NCBI GenBank assembly: GCA_016124495.1
Contig: WGNP01000021.1
Span: forward strand, 1-64,000
Source of the DNA: Hyphomonas sp.
GTDB taxonomy: Bacteria; Pseudomonadota; Alphaproteobacteria; Caulobacterales; Hyphomonadaceae
Reading direction: 5' to 3'
DNA: 64,000 nt
Below, one piece after another: positions 1 to 8,480 of the stretch. The notes beneath the pieces were generated by a model, which was given only the letters and a program-made list of their open reading frames with translations, ran no database searches and was not told the DNA's origin. How positions within the stretch are numbered: position 1 is the first letter of the stretch; each line of letters starts with the position of its first letter. A program made the position numbers and the translations under genes.

Positions 1-1
1 G

Positions 2-469
2 ATGCGGACGAAATACGTCATTGATGATTTCCAGCAGACCTATTTCGTCATCGAGAGTTTCGAGGCGCTGCTCGAGGCCTGCTACAGGGATTTCGGTAAC
101 GTCTATGCCCAGGTAAGGAGCGAGCCGGATTTCGAGGCGCATGCGGTGCTGTCAGGGGACCGTGTGATCACCCGCGGGAGCCTTGCCTTTTTTAATCGGG
201 CGGAAGAACCCGATAGCTCTGAACACAAGGCGTCGCGGACGTTTTTGCGGCTTCTGCGACTTGCGCCGCCTGATCAGTCACGGTGGCCGATGATGGCGCC
301 GGTCGCGATCAGATCGGACACAAGGGCCAGCGTGGCTTTGCCCGAAGATGAGAAAGGATCAAGTTCCGCGCGCTTGAAGTATTTCAGTAGCATCGCCGGG
401 TTGAGCTTGGTGATGTTCACCTGCGCCATGGTCCAGTTACCGAACTGGCGCTCTTCGATTTCTTCGTAG
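2..469 (+). CDS. phhA: Phenylalanine-4-hydroxylase, C-terminal part (gene starts before window)
   Basis: The first ~60 residues (MRTKYVIDDFQQTYFVIESF, then a DRVITRG tail) match the C-terminal end of bacterial monomeric phenylalanine-4-hydroxylase, the Fe(II)- and pterin-dependent enzyme that turns Phe into Tyr. The catalytic 2-His-1-Glu iron site lies upstream of the window. The reading frame does not stop where the family normally ends, shortly after DRVITRG. It runs on to 469, about 195 nt antisense into the BLUF gene, and those last ~85 residues have no family character. A T6 tract at about 189-194 is followed by AA, so one extra T would create a TAA there. The convergent folE gene fits, because the hydroxylase needs a pterin cofactor. 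Confidence 0.82.
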   Translation: MRTKYVIDDFQQTYFVIESFEALLEACYRDFGNVYAQVRSEPDFEAHAVLSGDRVITRGSLAFFNRAEEPDSSEHKASRTFLRLLRLAPPDQSRWPMMAPVAIRSDTRASVALPEDEKGSSSARLKYFSSIAGLSLVMFTCAMVQLPNWRSSISS

Positions 470-702
470 ATCAGAAGGCGCACCTGCTGATGGCGTTGAT
501 CGCGCACGATCGCGTTGAAGAGGTCGCAGACTTCGTCGCGGCCTCCCTCGATCACTTGTATGAAGAGATCCTCGGAGACGCACAGAAGGCCCGTGATTCC
601 GAGCGCCGGGTTGTTCTTGCGCGACTGTTCAAGGATGTTGTTCACGAAAGCGCTGCTGAGCGGCTCGAGGGGGCGGCTTGCGTAAAGGCAGCGAACGAGC
701 AT
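274..702 (-). CDS. BLUF-domain blue-light sensor (short, single domain)
   Basis: This 142-residue protein is a BLUF domain, which binds FAD and senses blue light, plus a short tail. The photocycle residues stand at the spacing known from AppA: Tyr7, Asn31, Gln49, Trp90 and Met92. The framing motifs SRKNNPALGITG and FIQVIEGG are also present. There is no fused output domain, so signalling would have to go through a partner. It starts 8 nt after the stop of folE on the same strand, so the two are almost certainly co-transcribed, and GTP cyclohydrolase I is an obvious candidate partner (inference). Its 3' end overlaps the extended phhA frame. Confidence 0.9.
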   Translation of the reverse strand: MLVRCLYASRPLEPLSSAFVNNILEQSRKNNPALGITGLLCVSEDLFIQVIEGGRDEVCDLFNAIVRDQRHQQVRLLIYEEIEERQFGNWTMAQVNITKLNPAMLLKYFKRAELDPFSSSGKATLALVSDLIATGAIIGHRD

Positions 703-710
703 GGAAGGCC

Positions 711-1424
711 TTACCTTTTGTTGTTCAGGAGGGCGAGGAATTCGCCGCGCAGGATATGATCCTTGAGGAAAGAACCCCGCATAACGCTGTTTATCATCTT
801 GGTCTCGTCATCTTTCACACCGCGCCAGTGCATGCAGAAGTGATCCGCTTCCATGACGACAGCAAGACCGTCCGGGCGGACCTTGTTCATAAGCACTTCG
901 GCCATTTGCGTGATGGCCTCTTCCTGGATCTGCGGACGCGACATTACCCATTCAGCAAGGCGCGAATACTTCGACAGGCCGATAAGGTTGGAGTGTTCGT
1001 TTGGCATGATCCCGATCCAAAGCCGGCCCATGATCGGGCAGAAGTGATGGCTGCAGGCGCTGCGCACCTTGATCGGGCCAACGATCATCAACTCGTTGAG
1101 GGAGGAAGCGTTCGGAAACTCCGTAACGGCAGGCGCTTCGACATACCTGCCGCTGAACACCTCGGTCAGATACATCTTGGCAACGCGGCGGGCAGTATCC
1201 TGGGTGTTGTGATCGCTTTCTGTGTCGATCACCAGGCTTTCGAGCACGCCTTTGAATTTCGCCTCGACCTCTGCAAGCAGCTCTTCGAGTTCGCCGGGCT
1301 TCAGGAAGGCCGAGATGTTGTCATTGGCATGGAACCGCTTCCGGGCGCTCTGGATCCGCGCCCGTATTCTCGACGAGGCAGCCTCCTTTGGCACAGATTT
1401 CGGCGTCTTAGGTTTATCGTCCAT
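711..1424 (-). CDS. folE: GTP cyclohydrolase I
   Basis: This enzyme converts GTP to dihydroneopterin triphosphate, the first step of folate and tetrahydromonapterin/biopterin synthesis in the cytoplasm. The 237-residue protein has the expected zinc ligands: Cys124 and His127 in ACSHHFCPIMGRLWIG, and Cys197 in HFCMHWRGV. The NTQDTARRVAKMY helix is also typical. The N-terminal ~45 residues are basic and Ala/Ser-rich, and look like the variable extension of the family. It is the first gene of a two-gene unit with the BLUF sensor and converges on phhA. A role in supplying the pterin cofactor for phenylalanine hydroxylase is inferred from this context. Confidence 0.93.
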   Translation of the reverse strand: MDDKPKTPKSVPKEAASSRIRARIQSARKRFHANDNISAFLKPGELEELLAEVEAKFKGVLESLVIDTESDHNTQDTARRVAKMYLTEVFSGRYVEAPAVTEFPNASSLNELMIVGPIKVRSACSHHFCPIMGRLWIGIMPNEHSNLIGLSKYSRLAEWVMSRPQIQEEAITQMAEVLMNKVRPDGLAVVMEADHFCMHWRGVKDDETKMINSVMRGSFLKDHILRGEFLALLNNKR

Positions 1425-1911
1425 GTAGATTGTGGCTCACGGGCCTGGATGGAAGGCGCCTTGACTGAATACTCGCGCGCCGTCTCATCCTGCACGGCTG
1501 CGTGGAGGAGCAACACAAAAAGCTGCTCGTCAATACTTAGAATACGCCCCCGCGTGCCGGCCGGATGACGAGGCCGGTGTCGCGGCCCTGGTCCGTGCCG
1601 GAACGCGCTGGCCTGATCGACGGGGTGTATCCTACCGAACCGGCCTGGCCGAGCCTGCGCATACTCACGTGTGATCCTTCAGAATGACGCTGCGCGGTGA
1701 TGAGAGGCTGAACTGATGTGCCTGAATGAGATGGAGACAAGGGACCCGCCTGCCAGCCAGGGGAGGGCGACTGTTGCTCCGGCGACGCAGACGGTGTGGT
1801 TCGACGGGTGTGTCAGCTTTGCCGGCGTGCCAGCGTGCTCTTCCGCCGTGCCGGCAGGCGCGGCGCCAGTCGTTTCGAAGACATCGGCACGCAAAAAAGC
1901 GCCAATTTGTA

Positions 1912-1931
1912 AATGCGAGTGAGTTGCAATT
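1912..1931. promoter_or_regulatory. Possible weak second Fur-like half site
   Basis: The sequence GCGAGTGAGTTGCAATTAG repeats the left half (GCGARTGAG) of the palindrome 40 nt downstream, but its right half is degenerate. A weaker second Fur site upstream of the receptor is a reasonable guess. Confidence 0.3.
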
Positions 1932-1952
1932 AGGCGGTAGCCCTGCTAGCGG

Positions 1953-1971
1953 GCGAATGAGAAACATTCGC
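1953..1971. promoter_or_regulatory. Putative Fur box upstream of siderophore receptor
   Basis: GCGAATGAGAAACATTCGC is a 19-nt palindrome with perfect 7-nt arms. Its core AATGAGAAACATT closely resembles the Fur core AATGAGAATCATT. It ends 19 nt before the start codon of the TonB receptor. Iron-dependent repression is expected for such a receptor. A related 19-mer lies upstream of the ferric-iron transporter at 51345-51363. Confidence 0.7.
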
Positions 1972-1990
1972 ACTTAAGGGCAGGCCTCAC

Positions 1991-4123
1991 ATGATCACTC
2001 CAAATCGCCCTTATACACCAGGCGCGCAACGCTTTGCCGTTCGCCTGCTGGGCTGCGCGGCGACACTCTCGCTCGGGTTTTCCGGCTGGGCCGCCTTTGC
2101 GGAAGGATCGGCTGAGGCGCCGAAGCGGCAGGAGACCATCTACGTCTATGGCGCGAGCAGTGGCTACACGCAGGACGAGTCCCGCGGTGCCACCAAGACC
2201 GATACGCCAATCGTGGAGATCGCCCAGGCGATGACGGTCATTACCGGCGACCTGATGCGCGACCAGGCAATGACCGGCGTCGGGGAAGCGCTCCGGTTTG
2301 TGCCGGGCGTAACAGTGGCGCAGGGTGAAGGCCACAGGGATGCGCCGGTTCTGCGCGGAAACACCACCACGGCGGACTTCTTCATCGACGGCGTGCGCGA
2401 CGATGTCCAGTACTTCCGGGATGTCTACAACACCGACCGGATCGAAGTGCTGAAGGGGCCGTCAGGGCTGGTCTTTGGACGGGGAACCGGCGGCGGGGTC
2501 ATCAACCGGGTCTCGAAGCAGGCGGACGGCAAGCGCACCCGCGCCGCCGCCCTCGGGATTGGTTCCTTCGGATATGCGCGGGCGAGCGGCGATCTGGGCG
2601 GCGCGCTTGCGCAAGGTGTCGATGCACGCATCAATGCGCTCTATGAGAAGGCAGGCAGCTATCGTGAAGCGGTTTCGTCCGAACGCTACGGCCTCGCGCC
2701 CAGCGCGGCCTTCGCCCTCAGCGCTGAAACCACGCTTCGTCTGTCAGCGGAGCATTTTGTGGATGAGCGCGTGACCGACCGCGGCGTGCCTTCGATCAAT
2801 GGCCGACCTTTTGAGGCTTCGAAAAAGGCGTTCTACGGCAATCCGGCCCTGAGCCCGAGCGAAGTGACCGTCAACTCGCTGACGGCGGTTCTCGAGCATG
2901 AATTCTCGGATACGCTGAAGCTGCGCAACACGGTTCTCTATGGTGACTACGACAAGTTCTACCAGAACATCTTTGCGGCGAGCGCCGTGAATGCTTCGAA
3001 TGGCACTGTCCAGCTGGCCGCCTACAACGCGCTGACCACACGGGAGAACCTGATCGCACAGTCGGACCTGATCTGGAACGGCGAGCTTGCCGGCCTGGAG
3101 CATACGCTGCTCCTCGGTGTGGAAGCCGGTCAGCAGAAAAGCGAGAACCTGCGTGGAGAGGGGCAATTTCCTGCTGCCGGAGGATCAGAGCGCCTGACAG
3201 TGTCCGTGGCGGACCGCGGGCGCAACGCGTCTGCCGTGTTCGGGCGTGTGTCGCGAAACAATCTGAACGATCTGAACCTGCTTGCCGTCTATGCCCAGGA
3301 CCAGATCAGGCTGACATCGCAGCTGCAGGTAATTGCCGGTGTGCGATTTGATCGCTTCGACTTCGGTTTCGACAACCGGATCGGGGCAGATGCAGCGCGT
3401 ACGGATGAATTCATTTCGCCGCGCCTCGGCGTTGTTTATGAACCGGTAGATGACCTGGCGCTGTATGCAAGCTGGGCCCGGTCTTACCTGCCGCAGTCCG
3501 GCGAGCAGTTCGGAAACCTGACGCCGGCGCTGGCGGATTTCGATCCTGAAGAATTCGAGAACACCGAAGCCGGTGTCAAGTGGCAGCCGTCGCGGGAGCT
3601 GTTGCTGACGGCGGCGTTGTTCCGGCTTGACCGCACCAACACGCTCGCGCCGGGGCCGGTCGCCGGTCAGCCCGTTCTGACCGGGGCCCAGCGCAGTGAA
3701 GGGCTGGAGCTGGCGCTGCAAGGCGAAATCATGGACGGCTGGGATGTTGCGGCCGCCTATGCCTGGCAGTCCGCTGAGATTACAGAGACGACGAACGCCG
3801 CGCCGGCGGGCCGAGACGCGCCGCTCGTGCCCGAACAGAGCGCCAGTTTGTGGAGCAAGGTTCGCACGACAGACAGGCTCGATCTTGGCCTGGGCTTCGT
3901 CTGGCAGGACGACCGGTTCGCCACGATCTCGAACGCGGTTGTGCTTCCGGCCTTCACGCGCCTTGACGCGGCCGCCTATTATCAGCTTACGGACGACCTG
4001 TCAGTACAACTGAATCTGGAAAACCTTACAGGCGAGCTTTATGCAGTGAGCGCGCACAATGACAACAACATCACCCTTTCAGCCCCGCTGACGGCGAAAG
4101 TAACGCTCAGCACGCAATTCTGA
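1991..4123 (+). CDS. TonB-dependent siderophore receptor (Fiu/FhuE-like)
   Basis: This 710-residue outer-membrane receptor imports ferric siderophores with energy from TonB. It has a signal peptide ending near residue 38, then a plug domain (about 65-175) containing DFFIDGVRDDVQYFRDVYN and IEVLKGPSGLVFGRGTGGG, motifs typical of catecholate-type receptors. The 22-stranded barrel ends in an aromatic residue (STQF), as outer-membrane insertion requires. Length is normal for the family. A Fur-like palindrome just upstream implies expression under iron starvation. The exact siderophore cannot be read from the sequence. Confidence 0.93.
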   Translation: MITPNRPYTPGAQRFAVRLLGCAATLSLGFSGWAAFAEGSAEAPKRQETIYVYGASSGYTQDESRGATKTDTPIVEIAQAMTVITGDLMRDQAMTGVGEALRFVPGVTVAQGEGHRDAPVLRGNTTTADFFIDGVRDDVQYFRDVYNTDRIEVLKGPSGLVFGRGTGGGVINRVSKQADGKRTRAAALGIGSFGYARASGDLGGALAQGVDARINALYEKAGSYREAVSSERYGLAPSAAFALSAETTLRLSAEHFVDERVTDRGVPSINGRPFEASKKAFYGNPALSPSEVTVNSLTAVLEHEFSDTLKLRNTVLYGDYDKFYQNIFAASAVNASNGTVQLAAYNALTTRENLIAQSDLIWNGELAGLEHTLLLGVEAGQQKSENLRGEGQFPAAGGSERLTVSVADRGRNASAVFGRVSRNNLNDLNLLAVYAQDQIRLTSQLQVIAGVRFDRFDFGFDNRIGADAARTDEFISPRLGVVYEPVDDLALYASWARSYLPQSGEQFGNLTPALADFDPEEFENTEAGVKWQPSRELLLTAALFRLDRTNTLAPGPVAGQPVLTGAQRSEGLELALQGEIMDGWDVAAAYAWQSAEITETTNAAPAGRDAPLVPEQSASLWSKVRTTDRLDLGLGFVWQDDRFATISNAVVLPAFTRLDAAAYYQLTDDLSVQLNLENLTGELYAVSAHNDNNITLSAPLTAKVTLSTQF

Positions 4124-4134
4124 AAAGGGGTTCG

Positions 4135-4317
4135 ATGAACCATGATGAAGCCCGGGGGCAGGCTCCGTATCCCTTTGTCGCCAAAGCGGATGTCAGGCCG
4201 GGCGGCGCTGTTGGTCCTGCGGGCGTTCGGCGCCGTATTCCGGCACGAGCACGCCGAGCAGGCGCAGCGCTTCGGATGTATCGTGGCGGCGGGCCGCTTC
4301 GATCAGCGCATTGACCT
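4135..4317 (+). CDS. Possible short ORF or gene remnant after the receptor
   Basis: An ATG at 4135 lies 4 nt after a purine-rich AAAAGGGG stretch and 11 nt after the receptor stop, a good position for a co-transcribed gene. The frame gives about 60 residues beginning MNHDEARGQAPYPFVAKAD, then turns Arg/Gly-rich where it runs antisense into the 3' end of the sugar-dehydratase gene. Only the first ~22 residues look like protein. It may be the surviving 5' end of a lost receptor-partner gene, or chance. Confidence 0.22.
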
Positions 4318-6085
4318 GCTTGTCGAGCAACTCGCCGGCCGGTGCCTGGCTGGTGACGCGGTTGACCCCTTCGACCGCGGTCGGCTCAAGCGCCTCGTGA
4401 GCATAAGTGAGGGCCTCATGCCGCTTCTCGCCCTTGCGCATGCCCATCATGGTGATCTCGATATCGACACCGGGGACCTTGCCTTTCAGGCGGATCATCG
4501 TTTCTGCGAGTTGGCGGATCGCGATCGGCTCGCCCATGTCGAGCACGAACAGCTCCGCATGCTGCGTTTCCTGCTGGAGCGCGGCGGCCTGCAGGACGAG
4601 CGCGGTCGCTTCCTCGATGGTCATGAAGTAGCGGGTGGCTTCCGGGTCGGTCAGGGTGACCGGGCCGCCGGCAGCGATCTGGCGCTCGAACAGCGGCACG
4701 ACCGAGCCGGATGAGCCGAGCACATTGCCGAAGCGGACCATCGCGCCGCCCATGCGGGCTTCGGAAATGATCCGGCTGATCGCAAGTTCGGCGAGGCGTT
4801 TAGTGGCGCCCATGACATTGTCGGGGGCAACCGCCTTGTCGGTTGAGATGAAGACGAAGCGGCTGACCCCTGAGGCGGCGGCCGCACGCGCCACGGCAAC
4901 CGCGCCGCCGACATTGGTTAGGATGGCTTCGCAGACATTTTCTTCCATCAGCGGCACGTGTTTCAGGGCGGCGGCGTGGATAACGATGTCCGGCCTGGAT
5001 CCGGCAAAGATGGCGGTGAGCCGGGCCGTGTCGCGCACATCGCCGAGGTGGGAGGCGAGGGGCAGGCAGGGATGCAGGGTGCGCAGGTGATGGTCAATCT
5101 GGTAGAGATTGAACTCCGAGGCCTCGACGATGGTCAGCGAGGCGGGCGACTGGCGGGCGACCTGGCGGGCAAGTTCCGAGCCGATCGACCCTCCGCCGCC
5201 GGTCACCAGCACATCGGCGCCGAAAAACAGTTCGCGCACAGGGCGCAGGTCCAGCTCGCGTTCGGGCCGGGCGAGCAGGTCGGCCGGACGGACAGGCTCG
5301 AGTGTCTGCGCGGCGGCGTCATGGCCGAGCGCCATGATGTGGGCGCCGTGGGTGGAGGCAATCTCGAGGATCTTGCCCATTGTGGCTCGGACGCGGGCAG
5401 GGCCTGTGACGGCAATCCATGGCGCGCTGCCATAGCGCAGCGCGAGCACGTCAATGACGTTTCCGAGCTCCTTGAGACTGCCCATGATCGGCAGGCCGCG
5501 TACAGCGCGGCCGGGCTCCTTGCCGTTCACATCGATCAGGCCGAGCACGCGCAGCGTTGTGTCGTTACCGGAGAATTCGAGGCGGCGCAGGACGTCGATC
5601 CAGCTGGCAGGGTCGCCTACGAGAAGGACAGGCTGGCTCTGGCGCGGGATGCGCTGGAAAATCTGGAAGGGGGCGTTCGTAGAACGGTAGCGCGCAATCA
5701 TGCGGCCGGCAAAGGCGGCGCCGGTCCATAAAGCGGTCGCGACCAGCAGGACCGGCAATGGATCGATCAGGCGGCCATTGAGCGCGACCATGACCGGAAG
5801 GTAGAGCAAGACCGCAAGCGCAACGCCTTGAACAAGCCGAATGGCGTCCGGCGCGCCCATGTGCCGCCAGACCTGGCGATGCACGCCGCCGATGACGAAG
5901 CCCGCAGCCGCCGTCAGCATGAAGCTGGCGCTGGCAACGATCCAGGCCCTGACCGGAAAGTCGGTGACGCCGGGATCGGAGTAGAGCATGGCGAGATGCG
6001 CAAGCGTCATCGCGAGGCCAGCCATGGCCACATCGAAGGAAAGTGTGAGAGCCATTGCGCGCCGTGCGGCGTCTTTGGATTTCAC
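4193..6085 (-). CDS. FlaA1/CapD-type nucleoside-diphosphate-sugar epimerase/dehydratase, membrane-bound
   Basis: This is a polysaccharide-biosynthesis protein of the WbpM/CapD/PglF group, usually UDP-GlcNAc 4,6-dehydratases feeding capsule, O-antigen or glycan synthesis. About four hydrophobic segments occupy the first ~140 residues, followed by a CoA-binding-like domain and the extended SDR domain. That domain has TGGGGSIGS (about 296-304), STDKA (about 414) and MGATK. The usual catalytic Tyr of YxxxK is Met, as in the large membrane-bound members. I chose GTG at 6085 because AGGGGAG precedes it at good spacing and the protein then starts VKSKDAARRA. A frame open to a GTG at 6139 would add 18 residues without a ribosome site. 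Confidence 0.88.
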   Translation of the reverse strand: MKSKDAARRAMALTLSFDVAMAGLAMTLAHLAMLYSDPGVTDFPVRAWIVASASFMLTAAAGFVIGGVHRQVWRHMGAPDAIRLVQGVALAVLLYLPVMVALNGRLIDPLPVLLVATALWTGAAFAGRMIARYRSTNAPFQIFQRIPRQSQPVLLVGDPASWIDVLRRLEFSGNDTTLRVLGLIDVNGKEPGRAVRGLPIMGSLKELGNVIDVLALRYGSAPWIAVTGPARVRATMGKILEIASTHGAHIMALGHDAAAQTLEPVRPADLLARPERELDLRPVRELFFGADVLVTGGGGSIGSELARQVARQSPASLTIVEASEFNLYQIDHHLRTLHPCLPLASHLGDVRDTARLTAIFAGSRPDIVIHAAALKHVPLMEENVCEAILTNVGGAVAVARAAAASGVSRFVFISTDKAVAPDNVMGATKRLAELAISRIISEARMGGAMVRFGNVLGSSGSVVPLFERQIAAGGPVTLTDPEATRYFMTIEEATALVLQAAALQQETQHAELFVLDMGEPIAIRQLAETMIRLKGKVPGVDIEITMMGMRKGEKRHEALTYAHEALEPTAVEGVNRVTSQAPAGELLDKQVNALIEAARRHDTSEALRLLGVLVPEYGAERPQDQQRRPA

Positions 6086-6448
6086 GGCCTCTACTCCCCT
6101 ACACTGAACCGCCGGACCGGTTATTGCGTTTAGTGCCACCGATCGAAGCGGGCGAAAACCCCGTTTTCATTGCTGGACTGTAATCCCACGCGGGAAAAAG
6201 TATTAGTGCCCATAAGTGACACCGGGGTGACATTGTCTGTGCAGGCCCGCACTTTACCGGGCAGGTTTGGAATTGCCCGGAATGAGCGGGTTGATGCGGA
6301 AACCTTGGCCCGTTCCAAGATCGCAGGGCTCCCGCTGCGACACGTCGTGTGACCTTTTTGTCTCGCCGCGCCAAAATCTGGATCCGTGGTTCGGGCTGAT
6401 AGTCGCCATCTGTTTCTAGGCGCGCGACTGCGAGTATCGACACGGCAG
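6086..6448. other. Upstream region of the sugar-dehydratase gene
   Basis: About 360 nt without a supported gene. It presumably contains the promoter of the dehydratase gene on the minus strand. I see only a short direct repeat of GTGACA near 6218-6236 and no clear operator or terminator. Confidence 0.5.
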
Positions 6449-6525
6449 TGGTGGGCCCGGCAGGACTTGAACCTGCGACCAGACCGTTATGAGCGGTCCG
6501 CTCTAACCAACTGAGCTACAGGCCC
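6449..6525 (-). tRNA. tRNA with CAU anticodon (Ile2 preferred, or elongator Met)
   Basis: A full cloverleaf can be folded on the minus strand. The acceptor stem is GGGCCTG/CGGGCCC, the D arm is GTAGCTCAGTTGGTTAGAGC, the anticodon loop is CTCATAA and the T arm contains GGTTCAAGTCC. The discriminator is A and CCA is encoded (6449-6451). The anticodon CAU can be elongator Met or the lysidine-modified Ile2. The acceptor stem resembles alphaproteobacterial isoleucine tRNAs, so I lean to Ile2. Confidence 0.93.
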
Positions 6526-6627
6526 TTCCGTAACCGTCGTTTAGGCGCCGCGCGCGCGCCTTGCAACGGCCTTGTTCGGCGGGGAAGACAGGCGTACCGC
6601 TTTGAGCACGATACAACGGAGCCCCCC

Positions 6628-7422
6628 ATGAACCATCCCTCTCTGGCCATCGCCGCCCTGTTCCTGGCCGCCGCACCGGTCGCCTGCGCCCAGATGCCGT
6701 TTGCGTCCGCTGCCACGCCCCTGCTCGCGAGCCCCGCTGCCATGACGGTTCACCCGAACTCGGTCCAGCCTGAAACGACCCTGCAGATCAACGCCGAGTC
6801 CAAGATCAACAGGGCGCCGGACATCGCCTATGTCTCGGCCGGTGTCACCGAAGAACGCGCCAGTGCCAGCGACGCCATGACCGCCCAGGCCGCCGCGATG
6901 AACGGCGTGTTCTCGGCGCTCGAGAAAGCCGGCATCGCCAGGAAGGACATGCAGACATCCGGTCTCAGCCTCTATCCGCGCTATGATTATATCGAAGTCC
7001 CGCAGCGTGATGGCAGCGTGCGCGGCGAACAGAAGCTCGGGGGCTATGTGGCTACCAACAATATCACCGCCCGCGTGCGCAATCTCGATACGCTTGGCGC
7101 TACCATCGACAGCCTTGTGAAAGCCGGTAGCAACACGTTCTCCGGCGTCTCCTTCACCATCGAGGATGACAAGGAGATCAAGAATGAAGCGCGCGCCCAG
7201 GCGATGAAGGAGGCGATAGCGAAGGCTGAACTCTATGCGAGGGCCTCCGGCCTCAAGGTCGCGCGGATCGTGTCCATCAGCGAAGGCTATGAATACTCAC
7301 CGCAGCCGGTGATGATGCAGCGCGCCGAGATGGCGATGGACGCCGGCGCGCCGACCCCTATTGCGGCCGGAGAAGTGGGCGTGACGGCAAGCGTCAGCGT
7401 GCTGTTCGAACTGGTGAAATAG
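6628..7422 (+). CDS. SIMPL-domain (DUF541) periplasmic protein
   Basis: This 264-residue protein has a Sec signal peptide (cleavage near VACAQ, residues 18-22) and a SIMPL domain from about residue 48. The domain shows TLQINAESKINRAPDIAYVSAGV and the conserved C-terminal VGVTASVSVLFEL. Relatives such as E. coli YggE are periplasmic or envelope proteins linked to oxidative stress, with no defined enzymatic reaction. GGAG lies 6 nt before the ATG. It stands alone after the tRNA and ends one base before the convergent kdsD gene. Confidence 0.85.
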   Translation: MNHPSLAIAALFLAAAPVACAQMPFASAATPLLASPAAMTVHPNSVQPETTLQINAESKINRAPDIAYVSAGVTEERASASDAMTAQAAAMNGVFSALEKAGIARKDMQTSGLSLYPRYDYIEVPQRDGSVRGEQKLGGYVATNNITARVRNLDTLGATIDSLVKAGSNTFSGVSFTIEDDKEIKNEARAQAMKEAIAKAELYARASGLKVARIVSISEGYEYSPQPVMMQRAEMAMDAGAPTPIAAGEVGVTASVSVLFELVK

Positions 7423-7423
7423 C

Positions 7424-8389
7424 CTAGAGGTAACCTTCGGCCAGAAGGTCCTTCATGTCGACGAGACCGAGCGGTTTGCCGGTCTCGCCGACAACGAAGG
7501 CATTCGAGATTCGGTTCTCGCTGAGCTGCTTGATCACGACCTGCATGCGCTCGTCGGGATCGATAGTGCGCGGGGATTTCGTCATCACCTCGCCCGCCGC
7601 CGCGCCTGTCTTACCAGCCATTATGGCGCGGCGCAGGTCGCCGTCAGTGACCATGCCGATCAGCGCGCCGTCTGGGCCCGTAACCCCTGCGCAGCCCTTG
7701 CGGCCTTCGGAGACGGCGTAGACGACCGCGTCGAAGGTCGCATCTGCTGCGATGAGCGGCATCTGTTCCTTCCGTTCGCGGACATAATTGCCTGCGGTCT
7801 GCAGCGAGCGGCCGAGTTTGCCGCCCGGGTGGCGGAAGCCGAAATCTTCGCGCGAGAAACCGCGCCGGGCCATCAGCACAATGGTGAGGGCGTCGCCGAG
7901 CGCGAGGGCCATCGTCGTTGAGGACGTCGGCGCCAGACCGTTCGGGCAGGCTTCGGTGACAACGGGGAGTTCAAGCAGGATATCGGCGAAGCGCCCGAGC
8001 GTGGAGCCAGCGTCGCGCGTCATTGCGATGACCGGGATCTCGTTGCCTTTACAGTAGCGCAGCAGATCGACCATCTCGCGGCTTTCGCCGGAATACGAAA
8101 TCGCGATCAGCACCGAACCGGGGATCAGCATGCCGAGATCGCCATGGCTGGCTTCGGTCGGATGGATGAAGAAGGCAGGCGTGCCGGTCGAGGCAAGGCT
8201 GGCGGCGATCTTCTGCCCTATGTGTCCGGATTTGCCGACGCCGGCGACGACGACATGCCGGTCCGTCGACAGGATCCGTTCTACCGCCTCTATCAGCGAG
8301 TTGCCCAGCGAGGCCTCGAGCTTGTCGAGCGCGTTGCGTTCGAGGCGGATTACGCTACGGGCGAGGGTCAGGTCTGAGTTTGCGCTCAC
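7424..8389 (-). CDS. kdsD: Arabinose-5-phosphate isomerase (KpsF/GutQ family)
   Basis: The enzyme converts ribulose-5-phosphate to arabinose-5-phosphate, the first committed step of Kdo synthesis for lipopolysaccharide. The 321-residue protein has an SIS domain (about 30-170) with GVGKSGHIGQKIAASLASTG, PTEASHGDLG and ISYSGES, then two CBS domains (about 205-321). This is the normal length and order for KdsD. The start is GTG at 8389. The next Kdo enzyme, KdsA, lies 9 kb away in a different transcript, so the pathway is not clustered here. Confidence 0.93.
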   Translation of the reverse strand: MSANSDLTLARSVIRLERNALDKLEASLGNSLIEAVERILSTDRHVVVAGVGKSGHIGQKIAASLASTGTPAFFIHPTEASHGDLGMLIPGSVLIAISYSGESREMVDLLRYCKGNEIPVIAMTRDAGSTLGRFADILLELPVVTEACPNGLAPTSSTTMALALGDALTIVLMARRGFSREDFGFRHPGGKLGRSLQTAGNYVRERKEQMPLIAADATFDAVVYAVSEGRKGCAGVTGPDGALIGMVTDGDLRRAIMAGKTGAAAGEVMTKSPRTIDPDERMQVVIKQLSENRISNAFVVGETGKPLGLVDMKDLLAEGYL

Positions 8390-8480
8390 GGTTCAGGGGC
8401 TCCCGGGCCAGGTCAGGACAGCGAGCGACGTCTTGCGGGAGCCGTGAGGCTTCGGCAAGTCCTCCGGTGCGGCAGGAAGG

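Larger units (their letters stand above)
1425..1990. other. Intergenic region between folE and the TonB receptor
   Basis: This 566-nt stretch carries divergent promoters for folE and the receptor. Several short ORFs exist on both strands (for example 1716-1922 on plus), but none has a convincing ribosome binding site or recognisable protein. The last 80 nt hold the two Fur-like elements listed separately. Confidence 0.6.

Noticed and set aside
1716..1922. 68-codon ORF in the folE-receptor gap
   Set aside because: No ribosome site and no resemblance to known proteins. Ends inside the Fur-like region.
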